A stretch of DNA of 64,000 bases, taken from NCBI GenBank assembly GCA_021794835.1, contig JAJYQA010000035.1:33185-97184 (forward strand). Reading direction: 5' to 3'. Within the stretch, counting starts at the first letter, position 1. Every line of letters begins with the position of its first letter. The position numbers and the translations under genes were made by a program. This document shows, piece after piece, positions 35,765 to 47,137 of this stretch. The notes beneath the pieces are model-generated. The model saw only the letters and a program-made list of their open reading frames with translations, ran no database searches and had not been told where the DNA came from. This stretch comes from Actinomycetes bacterium. Lineage in GTDB: Bacteria > Actinomycetota > Aquicultoria > Aquicultorales > Aquicultoraceae.

Positions 35765-38230
35765 GTGTTTGAACGATTTACAGAACGAGCGCGCAGAGTC
35801 GTTGTCTTTGCACAAGAAGAAGCGCGCATGTTAAACCAAAACTACATAGGAACAGAGCACCTTCTCCTAGGCTTGATTAGGGAAGAAGAAGGAGTGGCAG
35901 CCAGGGCGCTTCAGAGTTTAGGTATAAGCCTATATGATGTTCGTGCGCAGGTTGAAGAGATTATCGGCCGGGGTACCTCAGCTCCGGTTGGCCATATTCC
36001 ATTTACGCCAAGGGCAAAGAAAGTACTCGAGCTTTCTCTTCGCGAGGCCCTTCAATTAGGACACAACTACATAGGAACTGAGCATATACTTTTGGGTCTA
36101 ATAAGGGAAGGTGAGGGGGTAGCGGCCAGAGTTTTGTATAACCTTGGTGCCGATCTTGACCGCGTAAGAAACCAGGTAATCCAGCTCTTAAGCGGCTATT
36201 ATGGCAAGACAGGTAGTGAGCCAAGTACCTACGGCAGGTCCTATGGGGGTTCGCTACTCGATGAATTTGGTCGCAACTTAACAAGGCTTGCCCACGAGAA
36301 GAAGCTTGACCCGGTTATTGGGCGCGAGAAAGAGATTGAGCGGATTATGCAAATCCTTTGCCGCCGGACCAAGAATAACCCGGTTTTGATCGGGGAGCCG
36401 GGTGTCGGCAAGACCGCAGTAGTCGAGGGTCTTGCTCAAAGAATAGCCAACAATGAGGTACCGGATCTTCTCAAGAACAAGGAGATATACACTCTTGATC
36501 TTGGAGCCTTAGTGGCAGGATCCAAATACCGCGGTGAGTTTGAAGAGCGACTAAAGAAAGTCATGAAAGAAATACGCGAACGCGGCGACATTATTCTTTT
36601 TGTTGACGAAATGCATAACCTGGTCGGCGCAGGCGCTGCTGAGGGTGCGATCGATGCCGCAAGTATACTTAAGCCCGCGCTTGCCAGAGGCGAGTTGCAA
36701 ACAATTGGCGCAACAACTCTTGATGAGTACCGCAAGCATGTGGAGAAAGATGCAGCTCTGGAACGCAGGTTCCAGCCAATAAAAGTTGGCGAACCTAGCG
36801 TTGAGGAGACCGTAGACATCTTAAGAGGTTTACGCGACCGCTATGAAGAACACCACAAAGTGACTATTACTGATGATGCGCTGGTCGCTGCGGCGCAGCT
36901 ATCTAGCCGCTACATAGCAGATAGATTTCTACCGGATAAAGCCATCGACCTTATCGATGAGGCCTCGTCCAAGGTTCGCCTGCAAAAGGTAATCATTCCT
37001 CCGGAGACGATGGTGATCGAAGACGATTTGCGGAATCTGCGGCGTGAGAAGGAAGCTGCTATTGCGGTGCAAGATTTTGAAAAAGCGGCGACTATCCGCG
37101 ACAAAGAGCGCAGCCTTGAGCTTGAACTGTCGGGTAAGGACTCGACTTGGGAGGCGCTTACTCAAATGCCATCGGCAACGGTTACCGAGGAGCAGATAGC
37201 GGATGTCGTATCAACCTGGACAGGTATCCCGGTATTCAGGCTGACAGAGGAGGAGACGGCGAAGCTACTTCGTATGGAGGAGGATCTTCACAAGAGAATA
37301 GTTAGCCAGGATGAGGCCATAAGGACTGTCTCAAAGGCAATTAGAAGAACCCGAGCCGGATTGAAGGATCCGAAACGACCTAGTGGCTCGTTTATCTTCC
37401 TGGGGCCTTCCGGTGTCGGCAAGACCGAGCTTGCCAAGGCACTTGCTGAGTTTCTGTTTGGTGACGAAGGCGCGCTTATCCAGCTCGATATGTCTGAGTA
37501 TATGGAAAAGCACACCGTCTCCAGAATGGTTGGCTCACCTCCGGGGTACGTCGGCTACGATGAGGGAGGCCAGCTTACCGAGCAGGTACGTAGGCACCCA
37601 TACTCGGTAATATTACTAGACGAGATTGAAAAGGCACATTCGGACGTCTTTAATATCCTGCTGCAAATACTTGAGGATGGCCGTCTAACCGATGCGCAGG
37701 GGCGCACCGTGGACTTTAAGAATACCATTCTCATCATGACTTCGAATCTGGGGGCCCGTTACATTCAAAAAGGCACACCGCTTGGGTTTGGAAAGTCCCA
37801 AGAAGGAATATCCTACGAGGATATGAAGAACAAAGTCATGGGCGAGATTAAGAAGACATTCCGTCCAGAGTTCCTAAACCGAATTGACGACGTAATTGTC
37901 TTCCACGAGCTAACAAAAGGCGACATCAAGCAGATCATCGACCTTCTGTTTACTAGAGTTGCCAAGCAACTTAAGGAGCAGGCTATTGAGGTTGAACTGA
38001 CCAATGAAGCAAAGGAGGTCCTCGTAAAAGATGGCTATGAGCCGGCGATGGGCGCAAGGCCACTGCGCCGTGCCATACAGAGGCTTATTGAGGATCCGCT
38101 TTCCGAGGGTCTGCTCTCCGGCTACTTCATGCCTGGTGAGAAGATAATCGTTACGGCAAAGGAAGGCAAGATCGAATTTAGGAGACTTGAGCCAGCAAAG
38201 ATTGGTTCAGCCAGCGGTCGTGAAGCATGA
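35765..38230 (+). CDS. clpC: ATP-dependent Clp protease ATP-binding subunit ClpC
   Basis: Two ClpN repeats, two AAA modules ([20 protein letters not shown]), UVR motif. Confidence 0.98.
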   Translation: MFERFTERARRVVVFAQEEARMLNQNYIGTEHLLLGLIREEEGVAARALQSLGISLYDVRAQVEEIIGRGTSAPVGHIPFTPRAKKVLELSLREALQLGHNYIGTEHILLGLIREGEGVAARVLYNLGADLDRVRNQVIQLLSGYYGKTGSEPSTYGRSYGGSLLDEFGRNLTRLAHEKKLDPVIGREKEIERIMQILCRRTKNNPVLIGEPGVGKTAVVEGLAQRIANNEVPDLLKNKEIYTLDLGALVAGSKYRGEFEERLKKVMKEIRERGDIILFVDEMHNLVGAGAAEGAIDAASILKPALARGELQTIGATTLDEYRKHVEKDAALERRFQPIKVGEPSVEETVDILRGLRDRYEEHHKVTITDDALVAAAQLSSRYIADRFLPDKAIDLIDEASSKVRLQKVIIPPETMVIEDDLRNLRREKEAAIAVQDFEKAATIRDKERSLELELSGKDSTWEALTQMPSATVTEEQIADVVSTWTGIPVFRLTEEETAKLLRMEEDLHKRIVSQDEAIRTVSKAIRRTRAGLKDPKRPSGSFIFLGPSGVGKTELAKALAEFLFGDEGALIQLDMSEYMEKHTVSRMVGSPPGYVGYDEGGQLTEQVRRHPYSVILLDEIEKAHSDVFNILLQILEDGRLTDAQGRTVDFKNTILIMTSNLGARYIQKGTPLGFGKSQEGISYEDMKNKVMGEIKKTFRPEFLNRIDDVIVFHELTKGDIKQIIDLLFTRVAKQLKEQAIEVELTNEAKEVLVKDGYEPAMGARPLRRAIQRLIEDPLSEGLLSGYFMPGEKIIVTAKEGKIEFRRLEPAKIGSASGREA

Positions 38231-39585
38231 GCAAAACTAAATATATAGTTAGATGTCAGGTCTGTGGGTACACCGCTCCTAAGTGGATGGGGCGGTGCCC
38301 CGACTGTGGGGAGTGGAACTCCATGGTTGAGGAACCCCTAGAGCCTGACATCTCGCTATCTAAAGGAAAATATCCTACTACGGCTGAGACCGCCCAACCG
38401 ATAACCAGCGTTGCCGTGGAGAGGGAAACCCGTATTTCAACCACGCTACCTGAGCTTGACCGAGTACTTGGCGGCGGCGTTGTACCGGGCTCGCTTGTTT
38501 TAATTGGTGGCGAGCCGGGCATCGGAAAGTCCACACTTCTGTTGCAGGCTGCAAATCATCTAGCGGGAAGAATTGGCAAGGTCTTAATCGTATCGGGTGA
38601 AGAGTCCGTGCGCCAAATATCTTTACGGGCCAACCGGCTGGGCACGCTCTCGCAGGACTTGTACTTGCTCTCCGAGGTTGATGTAACGCTCATCGACCAC
38701 CAAGTCAGAGCGATCGAACCCGCGCTTCTTGTTATTGATTCCATACAGACAATGTATCACCCCGATATTCCATCAGCCCCCGGAAGCGTAAGCCAGGTGC
38801 GAGAGTGCACGCATTATCTGATGCGGATTGCAAAAAACATTCACCTTCCAACTTTTATTGTGGGTCACGTCACCAAGGAAGGCTCAATAGCGGGGCCGCG
38901 TGTGCTTGAGCATATGGTGGATACCGTTCTCTACTTTGAAGGAGATACCTACCAGTCGTTTAGGATTGTGAGGGCGGTTAAGAACCGCTACGGATCAACC
39001 AACGAGATCGGTATCTTTGAGATGACCGATGCCGGATTGATTGAAGTGGCGAACCCATCGGCGCTTTTCTTAAGCCAGCGTCCGGAGGGCTCGTCCGGAT
39101 CGGTTGCAATTGCGACAATGGAGGGGACAAGGCCGCTTCTCGTAGAGCTTCAGGCGCTGGTCACGCCTTCCCATCTATCTATGCCGCGCCGGATGGCTAC
39201 CGGGCTCGACTACAACCGGCTTTCACTTCTGGTTGCGGTACTTGATAGAAGGTTGGGATTGCATCTTGGCGGGGAGGATATCTATGTAAATGTGGTTGGC
39301 GGTGTTAAGGTGAACGAGCCGGCCGTAGATTTAGGTATTGCTTTGGCCGTTGCCTCGGCACACCGGGATCTGGCGGTGCCAAAGGACCTGGTTGCAATTG
39401 GCGAGATTGGCTTGGCCGGCGAGGTAAGGTTTGTAAGCCAGCTTGAGCCGAGGCTAAAAGAGGCCGAGAAGTTGGGCTTCAGGCGTGCGATCATTCCGGA
39501 TCAAGAACTAAGGTCTAAGGGTGGCTTGAAGATAGATTTACTACGCGTGAAGAATCTGCAACAGGCATTGGATTATATCGCATAG
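38227..39585 (+). CDS. radA: DNA repair protein RadA
   Basis: [23 protein letters not shown] zinc finger, [27 protein letters not shown]. Confidence 0.98.
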   Translation: MSKTKYIVRCQVCGYTAPKWMGRCPDCGEWNSMVEEPLEPDISLSKGKYPTTAETAQPITSVAVERETRISTTLPELDRVLGGGVVPGSLVLIGGEPGIGKSTLLLQAANHLAGRIGKVLIVSGEESVRQISLRANRLGTLSQDLYLLSEVDVTLIDHQVRAIEPALLVIDSIQTMYHPDIPSAPGSVSQVRECTHYLMRIAKNIHLPTFIVGHVTKEGSIAGPRVLEHMVDTVLYFEGDTYQSFRIVRAVKNRYGSTNEIGIFEMTDAGLIEVANPSALFLSQRPEGSSGSVAIATMEGTRPLLVELQALVTPSHLSMPRRMATGLDYNRLSLLVAVLDRRLGLHLGGEDIYVNVVGGVKVNEPAVDLGIALAVASAHRDLAVPKDLVAIGEIGLAGEVRFVSQLEPRLKEAEKLGFRRAIIPDQELRSKGGLKIDLLRVKNLQQALDYIA

Positions 39586-39675
39586 GGTCCAGGGATAAAG
39601 AATAGCCAAATAGCCAATGTTTTGTGGGTCTAGATATATGGGTTGGTTATCGGCTGATCTTTAACCCTGGACCCT
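39584..39675. repeat. Nested composite inverted repeat
   Basis: AGGGTCCAGGG ... CCCTGGACCCT outer arms enclosing AGCCAAATAGCCAA ... TTGGTTATCGGCT. Confidence 0.85.
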
Positions 39676-39801
39676 TTAGATTCCTTGTAAACTCTCACCT
39701 GATTTTCGCCGATGGATTTAATATTAAAAATTGGTTATCATAGTCTACTAAGCTGGGAATGGAAATCATTATTCGGGTATGTTGAAGATTTAGGGGTTTA
39801 G

Positions 39802-40875
39802 ATGCAATTTAGTCGCCGGGAAGAACGAAAACTAATAAAAGCACTGGAGAAGGTTGCGCCAGGTACGGACCTTAGGGAAGGCCTTGAGCACATCTTAAGT
39901 GCACGTACTGGTGCTTTAATTGTTATCGGTGACTATGAAGAAGTCCAGTCGTTGTGTAACGGAGGATTTGAATTATCAGTTGAGTTTACCCCGCAGAGAC
40001 TGTTTGAGCTTGCCAAGATGGATGGTGCGATCATTATGGATGATGCCATAAGCCGTCTATTGCGGGCCAACGTGCACCTGGTTCCCGACCCAACGCTGCC
40101 GACAAGCGAAACCGGAATGCGCCACCGCACTGCCGAGCGCGTTGCAAGACAGACCAAAGCACTTGTGATATCGATATCGCAAAGGCGCGACGTCATCTCA
40201 CTTTATCTTGATGGCACGAAGTATGCGCTGCAGGATATAAGAGTTCTTCTTGCTAAGGCAAACCAGGCCTTGCAGACGCTTGAGAAGTACAAGATTCGTC
40301 TTGATGAGGTCCTAGCAAATTTAAGCGCGCTTGAGTTTGAGGATTTGGCAACGCTTCTTGACGTGGTAACAGTGCTGCAGCGCTCCGAGATGGTGCGCCG
40401 GGTGTCCCGTGAGGTCGAACGGTACATCAGCGAGCTTGGGACAGAGGGACGCCTCATCAGATTACAGCTTGATGAGCTGGTCGGCACAACCGATGAGCAA
40501 TCCATAATGATAATCAAAGACTACGCGCTTGATCCCAAAAAGGTAAATGAGATAAGCGAATCCCTGTTCGACCTTACACCGGAAGAGCTTCTTGACCTTA
40601 ATGAGATAGCAAAGGTACTTGGCCATGAAGAGGTGGTCGATCTTCTTGAGCAGCCGGTTCACTCAAGGGGGTATAGGCTACTCAGTAAAATTCCAAGGCT
40701 TTACTACGATGTGATCGAGAAGATTGTAAACAAGTTCCACAACCTACAGTCCATCATGAACGCAAGTATCGAGGAGTTAGACTCGGTAGACGGGGTTGGG
40801 CCAATTCGTGCTAAAGCAATAAAAGACGGGCTGCAGAGACTTAAAGAATATAATATTTTAGAGAGATATATTTAA
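39802..40875 (+). CDS. disA: DNA integrity scanning diadenylate cyclase
   Basis: DAC domain (MDGAIIMDD, GMRHRTAERVARQT), C-terminal HhH. Confidence 0.97.
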   Translation: MQFSRREERKLIKALEKVAPGTDLREGLEHILSARTGALIVIGDYEEVQSLCNGGFELSVEFTPQRLFELAKMDGAIIMDDAISRLLRANVHLVPDPTLPTSETGMRHRTAERVARQTKALVISISQRRDVISLYLDGTKYALQDIRVLLAKANQALQTLEKYKIRLDEVLANLSALEFEDLATLLDVVTVLQRSEMVRRVSREVERYISELGTEGRLIRLQLDELVGTTDEQSIMIIKDYALDPKKVNEISESLFDLTPEELLDLNEIAKVLGHEEVVDLLEQPVHSRGYRLLSKIPRLYYDVIEKIVNKFHNLQSIMNASIEELDSVDGVGPIRAKAIKDGLQRLKEYNILERYI

Positions 40876-41267
40876 GTAAGGTTATATATCCCTAGTGTCT
40901 CAAGTCGTTTGTTTTCTTTGTAGATGATGTCATCTAAATCCAGTCCCAAAAGAGCGCAAATTCCAGTTAAATAGAACAGGGTATCCCCGATTTCTTCCTG
41001 CAGATTTTCGGCGCAGATGGGGCAGAGCGATCCTTTAAGGTGGGTCTGCATGTAATTGGCCATATCCGAGAGACTTGCATTGGTTGGAACCTGCTGCCTT
41101 GAGGCATCTATTTTTAGGCAGCCACAAGTAATTACCGAATTTACAATTGCCCGATTTACATGTGCGGCGGATTCTTGGAGTTTTGAGATGACGTCTAAAA
41201 CGCTGCGATGGCGAACAAGGTACTCCGCTACTGTGTTTTGAAACTGCTGGCAGTTCTTGTCGCTCAT
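40872..41267 (-). CDS. MazG-like putative nucleotide pyrophosphohydrolase
   Basis: ENLQEEIGDTLFYLTGICALLGLDLDDIIYKENKRLETLG; start inferred at internal Met (MSDKNCQQF). Confidence 0.7.
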   Translation of the reverse strand: MSDKNCQQFQNTVAEYLVRHRSVLDVISKLQESAAHVNRAIVNSVITCGCLKIDASRQQVPTNASLSDMANYMQTHLKGSLCPICAENLQEEIGDTLFYLTGICALLGLDLDDIIYKENKRLETLGIYNLT

Positions 41268-41599
41268 AAGGGCTCCTACGACGTTTCCGATTAAGATAAT
41301 TTTAGTAATCTTATGGGCGATTGTCAAGATAAACGAGAGGATTGACGATTAACTGCTTATATAAAAAAGGTGTATTACATGGTAAAATATACCAATTGGT
41401 TGATGGCTTTAAGTAACGCGCGCTCGGTAAAGGGATTTCAAAAATTGTAAATTCATATATGCTGTACTCGTGGCTAATATTATTGTAACTGTGCTATCCT
41501 TAAAAATGCTATTCGGCACAGGAGTTTATACAGCGGACGGGAGGTGAAAAAGCAAGCTGATCATTGCGAAATAACATTTGAAATAAAAATATAAGGGGG

Positions 41600-42670
41600 G
41601 TGTTAGCAATGTTACAATTAATACGACTCGTATTTGTTGTAAGCGGCGCCGTGGGAGCCTATGAACTGGCCAACGCTGGCTATACACCGGGACTGTTCTC
41701 CCACTATAAGATATTTGTACTTATTCTATATGTCATCCTTGGAGTCAGTATCGGTTATGTTCTGGGCGGAGTTATTGGACGCCGGTTACTAGTAACGCTG
41801 AATTGGCTGGAGAACAAAGTACAAAAACTGCCGACAACCGACCTGCTACTTGCACTTTTTGGGTTGCTTGCCGGATTAGTTTTAGCCTGGGTTATATCGT
41901 ATCCCTTTGGCTTAATAAGCTCATATCTCCAATTTTCAATTGCAATATTTGCGTTTGTAGTGCTTGGGTACTTGGGCGTCAGGATATCCTTAAAAAAAGG
42001 AGATGACCTACAGACATTCATGCATGCCATACCTCTTCCCAGACCCCATGATAGTAAATCAAGCAAACTTGATCTTGGGAAGGCTAAACTTCTAGATACA
42101 AGTGTTATTATCGACGGGCGTATCGCTGATGTGGCGAAAACAGGATTTGTTGAGGGAAGTCTTACAGTACCCAGGTTTGTGCTAAGAGAGCTTCAGATGA
42201 TTGCCGATTCTGAGGATTCACTAAAGCGTAATCGGGGTAGAAGAGGCCTTGATATACTAAAGAGCCTTCAGAACGAGCCAAAGCTTCATCTTGATATCCT
42301 GGAGAGGGATTATCCGGACCTGGCCGATGTTGATGCCAAGCTGGTCAGGCTGGCCTCGGAGACCAAGTCATCGATATTGACCAACGACTATAATTTAAAT
42401 AAAGTTGCCGATCTTCAGGGAGTTCAGGTTTTAAACTTAAACGAGCTGGCAAATTCGCTAAAGCCCGTGGTGCTGCCAGGTGAGGAGATGCTTGTGGGCC
42501 TTATCCGAGAGGGCAAAGAGTTCGGCCAGGGTGTCGGCTACTTAGATGATGGCACCATGGTTGTAGTTGATGGCGGTAGGATACACGTTGGTGAAGAGGT
42601 TGAAATTCTGGTAACCAGTGTTCTTCAGACTCCTGCAGGTCGAATGATTTTTGGCCGGATGAAGGGCTAA
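41600..42670 (+). CDS. PIN/TRAM domain membrane protein (YacL-like)
   Basis: TM segments, LLDTSVIIDGRIADV PIN motif, C-terminal TRAM. Confidence 0.93.
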   Translation: MLAMLQLIRLVFVVSGAVGAYELANAGYTPGLFSHYKIFVLILYVILGVSIGYVLGGVIGRRLLVTLNWLENKVQKLPTTDLLLALFGLLAGLVLAWVISYPFGLISSYLQFSIAIFAFVVLGYLGVRISLKKGDDLQTFMHAIPLPRPHDSKSSKLDLGKAKLLDTSVIIDGRIADVAKTGFVEGSLTVPRFVLRELQMIADSEDSLKRNRGRRGLDILKSLQNEPKLHLDILERDYPDLADVDAKLVRLASETKSSILTNDYNLNKVADLQGVQVLNLNELANSLKPVVLPGEEMLVGLIREGKEFGQGVGYLDDGTMVVVDGGRIHVGEEVEILVTSVLQTPAGRMIFGRMKG

Positions 42671-42687
42671 TAGGTGATAAAATAGGA

Positions 42688-43386
42688 ATGAACCTGGCTC
42701 TAATTGTTGCTGCGGGAAAAGGCACGCGCATGGGAAATGAAAGGGGCAAGCAATTCTTGCCCCTTTTTGGTAAGCCAGTGCTTGCCCATACACTTATTGC
42801 GTTTCAGGAAGCTCCATCAATCGACGCGGTAATCATCGTAGCCGCCGAAGAGAATCTTGCCCAGTGCCGCTTGGCAACTGTAGAGTATGGTATAACCAAA
42901 GCTATCGGTATTGTAGCTGGTGGCAAGGAGAGACAAAATTCGGTATATAATGGTCTTAGGACTGTAAAAGAGCTTGGTGGTATAGATATGATAGCGGTGC
43001 ATGATGGGGCTAGGGCTCTTATACAGCCCAGCTTGATTGATGCTGTTATGGCGGGCGTTGAGGGTTCTGATGGGGCGATTGCCGGCATCCCTGCAAAAGA
43101 TACGATAAAGTTGGTTGAGGATGCCTATATCACCCAGACACTTGACCGGGGAAAAATATGGCAGGTGCAGACGCCCCAGGCGTTTTACTTTGACACTCTC
43201 CGACATGCTCACGAGCAGGCTAAAACCGAGGGATTTTACGGCACGGATGATTCGGTTTTAGTGGAAAGGATTGGTGGAAGAATAAAGGTTATCTTAGGTT
43301 CGGAGGAGAACATAAAGATTACAACGCCGGTTGATCTTATTATCGCAGAAGCAATACTAAAAGCTAGGGTCCAGGGGCTAGGCTAA
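42688..43386 (+). CDS. ispD: 2-C-methyl-D-erythritol 4-phosphate cytidylyltransferase
   Basis: IVAAGKGTRMGNERGKQFLPLFGKPVL, IAVHDGARAL. Confidence 0.96.
   Translation: MNLALIVAAGKGTRMGNERGKQFLPLFGKPVLAHTLIAFQEAPSIDAVIIVAAEENLAQCRLATVEYGITKAIGIVAGGKERQNSVYNGLRTVKELGGIDMIAVHDGARALIQPSLIDAVMAGVEGSDGAIAGIPAKDTIKLVEDAYITQTLDRGKIWQVQTPQAFYFDTLRHAHEQAKTEGFYGTDDSVLVERIGGRIKVILGSEENIKITTPVDLIIAEAILKARVQGLG
42740..42766 (+). promoter_or_regulatory. Terminator-like 11-bp hairpin within ispD coding sequence
   Basis: AAAGGGGCAAG-caatt-CTTGCCCCTTT then TT. Confidence 0.6.
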
Positions 43387-43399
43387 GGCCTAGGGTTAA

Positions 43400-43446
43400 A
43401 ACTAGTAAACTAGTAAATGGGTAAGTTGGTGAATGGTGAATAGGGA
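43400..43446. repeat. Octamer-period degenerate repeat
   Basis: ACTAGTAA ACTAGTAA ATGGGTAA GTTGGTGA ATGGTGA ATAGGG. Confidence 0.75.
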
Positions 43447-43526
43447 AGATGTAGTCGCCCGGTTTATCGGGCACTCCACGGTATGGTGAGATAGTGAAAC
43501 GGTTTAGGGTGAGAAGATAAAAGCAG

Positions 43527-44000
43527 ATGAGAGTGGGAATTGGTTTTGATGTACACAGGCTTATAGAGGGCCGCCCATTTATTCTAGGTGGCGTTAAGGT
43601 TCCATTTGAAAAGGGCCTTGAAGGGTTCTCAGATGCCGATGTACTGACGCATGCGATTATCGATGCGATGTTTGGCGCAATTGCGGCAGGCGACTTAGGT
43701 CATTATTTTCCCGATACCGATGTGCAGTTTAAGGATATATCCAGCCTTAAGCTTTTGGAGGATGCCGTAAAAATATTAAAAAACCGGGGGTATCGGGTAT
43801 CCAATATAGACGCCATTGTAATTTTAGAAAAACCGAAGCTGGCCTCGTATCGTCAGCAGATACGCGAGATGCTGGCTAAAGTAATTGGCCTGGATGTCTC
43901 AAGGATAAGCATCAAGGCAACGACAACTGAAGGCCTAGGCTTTACCGGCAGGGGCGAGGGTATTGCCACGCAGGCAGTCGTTTTAGTAGAAGAAACTTGA
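43527..44000 (+). CDS. ispF: 2-C-methyl-D-erythritol 2,4-cyclodiphosphate synthase
   Basis: RVGIGFDVHRL, GFSDADVLTHAIIDAMFGA. Confidence 0.97.
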   Translation: MRVGIGFDVHRLIEGRPFILGGVKVPFEKGLEGFSDADVLTHAIIDAMFGAIAAGDLGHYFPDTDVQFKDISSLKLLEDAVKILKNRGYRVSNIDAIVILEKPKLASYRQQIREMLAKVIGLDVSRISIKATTTEGLGFTGRGEGIATQAVVLVEET

Positions 44001-45493
44001 AGAAGAAAGGCATTTATAGCCCAGTGAATACAGTTCGTGTAAGATTTGCGCCGAGCCCGACGGGGCGCCTTCATATCGGAACAGCTAGAACCGCTCTTTT
44101 AAATTGGCTCTTTGCCCGAAAAGAGCAGGGCTCCTTTATAGTTAGAATCGAGGACACCGATCGGAGTCGCTCAACCATCGAGTTTGAGGAGTCAATACTT
44201 GAGGATCTTGCCTGGATGGGTCTTAGCTGGGATGAAGGACCCGATATCGGCGGCGACTACGGTCCGTACCGGCAAAGCGAGAGGTTTGAGCTATATCAAA
44301 TGAGGGTGGATGAGCTTTTGCGCTCAGGCCAGGCTTATCGCTGTTACTGCACTCCGAAGGAACTTGAAGAAAGGCGACAGAAAAGACTTGCCATAGGGTT
44401 AATGCCCAAATACGAAGGCACCTGTCGCAACTTGACTGCTGATCAGGAGGCCGAATGTCTTGCGCAGGGCAGAAAGCCGGCAGTACGCTTTAGGGTTCCT
44501 GACGAGAAGGTAATTGTGCACGACCTAGTACGCGGTGAGATCGAGTTTTCAAGCGACGTCATTGGAGACTTTGTAATCTTGCGCTCTGATGGATCCCCGG
44601 CATTTCACTTAGCCGTCGTTGTCGACGATGGCGAGATGGGCGTCACTCATGTTATAAGGGGTGAGGACCACATTACCAACACGGCGAAACATGTGCCATT
44701 GTTTCAGGCACTTGGTTATCCTGTCCCAAAGTTCGCGCACAATGCAATGATCCTTGGGCCTGGTGGAGGAAAGCTTAGTAAACGGCACGGCGCGACGTCG
44801 GTTGGTGAGTACCGGGAGAAAGGGTACTTGCCCGAGGCGATAGATAACTATCTCGCGCTTTTGAGCTGGGCGCCGGAAGACACCCGGGAGGTGTTCTCGC
44901 CCGAAGAACTGGCGGCCGCGTTTGAGGTTGAGCGGATATCCAAGAGCCCGGCCATATTTGACATTAATAAATTAAATTGGTTAAACGGTCAGCATATAAG
45001 GTCGGCCAACTTGGAGCGGCTCACCAACCTCTGCGTTCCATATTTAAGAGATGCCGATCTAGTCCCGCCGGCCGAGCTCTCGCGCGGGGAGTTTGCCCAC
45101 CTGGTAAAAATAGTCGAAGCGGTGCGCGGTAATCTTACTGTGCTATCTGAAATACCCAAATATGCTAAAATATTTTTAAGCAGATACAAAATAGAGCCTG
45201 AGGCGATTGAGTGGATTAAAAAACCGCAGGCTCCCAAAGTTTTATCCGCGCTACTTGACCAAATTCAAAGCCGTGAAGAACTGGATATCGACGTAGGCCG
45301 TGAGATAATGGCCAGGCTTCGTGAGATATTTAAGCCGTTTGGAATTACCGGAAAGGATCTTTTTATGCTAGTCCGGGCGGGACTTACAGGAGCTACTAAA
45401 GGGCCTGAGTTGCCTTACGCTTTAAATATCCTGGGCCGGGATGAGGCAATTAAGCGTGTTGAGGTTGCATTGGAAGCAGCCAGTAGCCAATAA
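43997..45493 (+). CDS. gltX: Glutamyl-tRNA synthetase
   Basis: RFAPSPTGRLHIGTARTAL, KLSKRHGATSV. Confidence 0.98.
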   Translation: MKKKGIYSPVNTVRVRFAPSPTGRLHIGTARTALLNWLFARKEQGSFIVRIEDTDRSRSTIEFEESILEDLAWMGLSWDEGPDIGGDYGPYRQSERFELYQMRVDELLRSGQAYRCYCTPKELEERRQKRLAIGLMPKYEGTCRNLTADQEAECLAQGRKPAVRFRVPDEKVIVHDLVRGEIEFSSDVIGDFVILRSDGSPAFHLAVVVDDGEMGVTHVIRGEDHITNTAKHVPLFQALGYPVPKFAHNAMILGPGGGKLSKRHGATSVGEYREKGYLPEAIDNYLALLSWAPEDTREVFSPEELAAAFEVERISKSPAIFDINKLNWLNGQHIRSANLERLTNLCVPYLRDADLVPPAELSRGEFAHLVKIVEAVRGNLTVLSEIPKYAKIFLSRYKIEPEAIEWIKKPQAPKVLSALLDQIQSREELDIDVGREIMARLREIFKPFGITGKDLFMLVRAGLTGATKGPELPYALNILGRDEAIKRVEVALEAASSQ

Positions 45494-45570
45494 AAATTAG
45501 CCAAATAGCCATTAGTTAAGAGCCAATAAGATTTATTCTTCTCATTGGTTATTGGCTTGCTCGGGGAGGG
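45482..45570. repeat. AGCCAAT-type heptamer repeat with inverted complement
   Basis: AGCCAGT AGCCAAT AAAAATT AGCCAAA TAGCCATT AGTTAAG AGCCAAT ... ATTGGTTATTGGCT. Confidence 0.85.
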
Positions 45571-45583
45571 CGTTCTGTAAATC

Positions 45584-47101
45584 ATGTCCCTAAAGCTATA
45601 CAATACGATGAGTAGGGAGAAGGAAGACTTTATTCCCCGCGACACAGGCAAGGTCGCCATGTATGTTTGCGGGCCGACTGTCTATAACTATATCCACATT
45701 GGAAATGGACGCACATATTTGTCCTTCGATATCATTTACCGCTACTTAAAATACCGGGGATATGATGTCAAGTACATTCGCAACCTGACTGACGTTGACG
45801 ACAAGATCATAAACAAAGCTAATGAGGAAGGGGTCACAGCCGAAGAGATAGCTGAGCGCTACTCAGTAGCGTTTAACGAAGATACCGAGCGCATGGGTCT
45901 TGCAAAACCCACAATCGCGCCAAAGGCAACCGAGCATATTAAAGATATGGTCGAAATCATCGGGGGGCTGATAGATAAAGGGCTTGCCTACGCTGTAGAT
46001 GGCGATGTCTACTTCGAAGTAACAAAATTCCCTGATTATGGAAAGCTTGCCCACCGCTTTTTGGAAGATATGCGGGCGGGCGAGCGGGTCGTGATCGACC
46101 CACGCAAACACCATCCGATGGATTTTGCACTTTGGAAATCAGCTAAGCCGGGGGAGCCGTCTTGGGATAGCCCGTGGGGCAAAGGAAGGCCGGGATGGCA
46201 TATCGAGTGCACCGCTATGTCTCTTAAGTACCTAGGGCAGGGCTTTGATATCCATGGTGGTGGCCGCGATCTTATCTTCCCGCACCACGAAAACGAACTT
46301 GCTCAAACGGAGGGCTATACCGGCAAGCAGTTTGTTCGGTATTGGATGCACGGTGGAATGGTTAACATCGGTGAGGAGAAGATGGCTAAGTCGCTCGGTA
46401 ACATTATCCTGGTAAGAGACCTTCTTAAAGAGCGCAATCCCAATGTGCTGCGTCTACTTGCCTTGGGCACGCACTATAGAAGCCCGATTGATTTCAGCTC
46501 TGAGAAGCTAAGGGAGGCTGAGTCGGCTTATGATAGGTTCCTAAACGCAAGAAGAAGAATTGCGCAGGCACTTGAATCACCTACGATTACCAGGTTCCCC
46601 GAGCGGGTTGAGGAGGCGGGTCAACTACAGCGCGCTATCCAGGAGACTAAGAGTAAATTTATCAAGTCGATGGATGACGACTTTAATAGCGCGGCCGCAC
46701 TTGCGTCGCTCTTTGAACTTGTAAGAGATACCAACATGTTCATCGAATCCAACGAGCAAGAGATGACAATGATTGCAAAAGATACGCTCTTAACAGCGGA
46801 TAACATGCTGGTTGAGCTTGCCGGTGCGGTAGGTCTTAACCTGGTGCTTCCCGAAGAGGCTACCGGACTTGAGGCAAGTTTATCGGCAGATATATACGAC
46901 CTGGCTGCCGAGGTTTTAGAGCTAAACCTGGATAATAAAGCAAAGAGTGAGCTTCTCGATGAGCTTCTAGCCCGAAGAAACGAGGCTAGGAAACAAAAAG
47001 ACTGGGTAACTGCCGATATGATAAGAGACAGCCTCGCCAAGATGGGTATTGAAATCGAAGATACCCCGCTAGGCTCAAGGTGGAAGCTAGCCAGAGACTA
47101 G
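45584..47101 (+). CDS. cysS: Cysteinyl-tRNA synthetase
   Basis: YVCGPTVYNYIHIGNGRTYLSFD, KMAKSLGN. Confidence 0.98.
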   Translation: MSLKLYNTMSREKEDFIPRDTGKVAMYVCGPTVYNYIHIGNGRTYLSFDIIYRYLKYRGYDVKYIRNLTDVDDKIINKANEEGVTAEEIAERYSVAFNEDTERMGLAKPTIAPKATEHIKDMVEIIGGLIDKGLAYAVDGDVYFEVTKFPDYGKLAHRFLEDMRAGERVVIDPRKHHPMDFALWKSAKPGEPSWDSPWGKGRPGWHIECTAMSLKYLGQGFDIHGGGRDLIFPHHENELAQTEGYTGKQFVRYWMHGGMVNIGEEKMAKSLGNIILVRDLLKERNPNVLRLLALGTHYRSPIDFSSEKLREAESAYDRFLNARRRIAQALESPTITRFPERVEEAGQLQRAIQETKSKFIKSMDDDFNSAAALASLFELVRDTNMFIESNEQEMTMIAKDTLLTADNMLVELAGAVGLNLVLPEEATGLEASLSADIYDLAAEVLELNLDNKAKSELLDELLARRNEARKQKDWVTADMIRDSLAKMGIEIEDTPLGSRWKLARD

Positions 47102-47133
47102 AGACTAGAAACTAGATTTCGTGGGTCTAGAAT
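47096..47133. repeat. Heptamer repeat GACTAGA GACTAGA AACTAGA ... TCTAGA
   Basis: Direct reading; contains cysS stop TAG. Confidence 0.85.
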
Positions 47134-47137
47134 GTAG

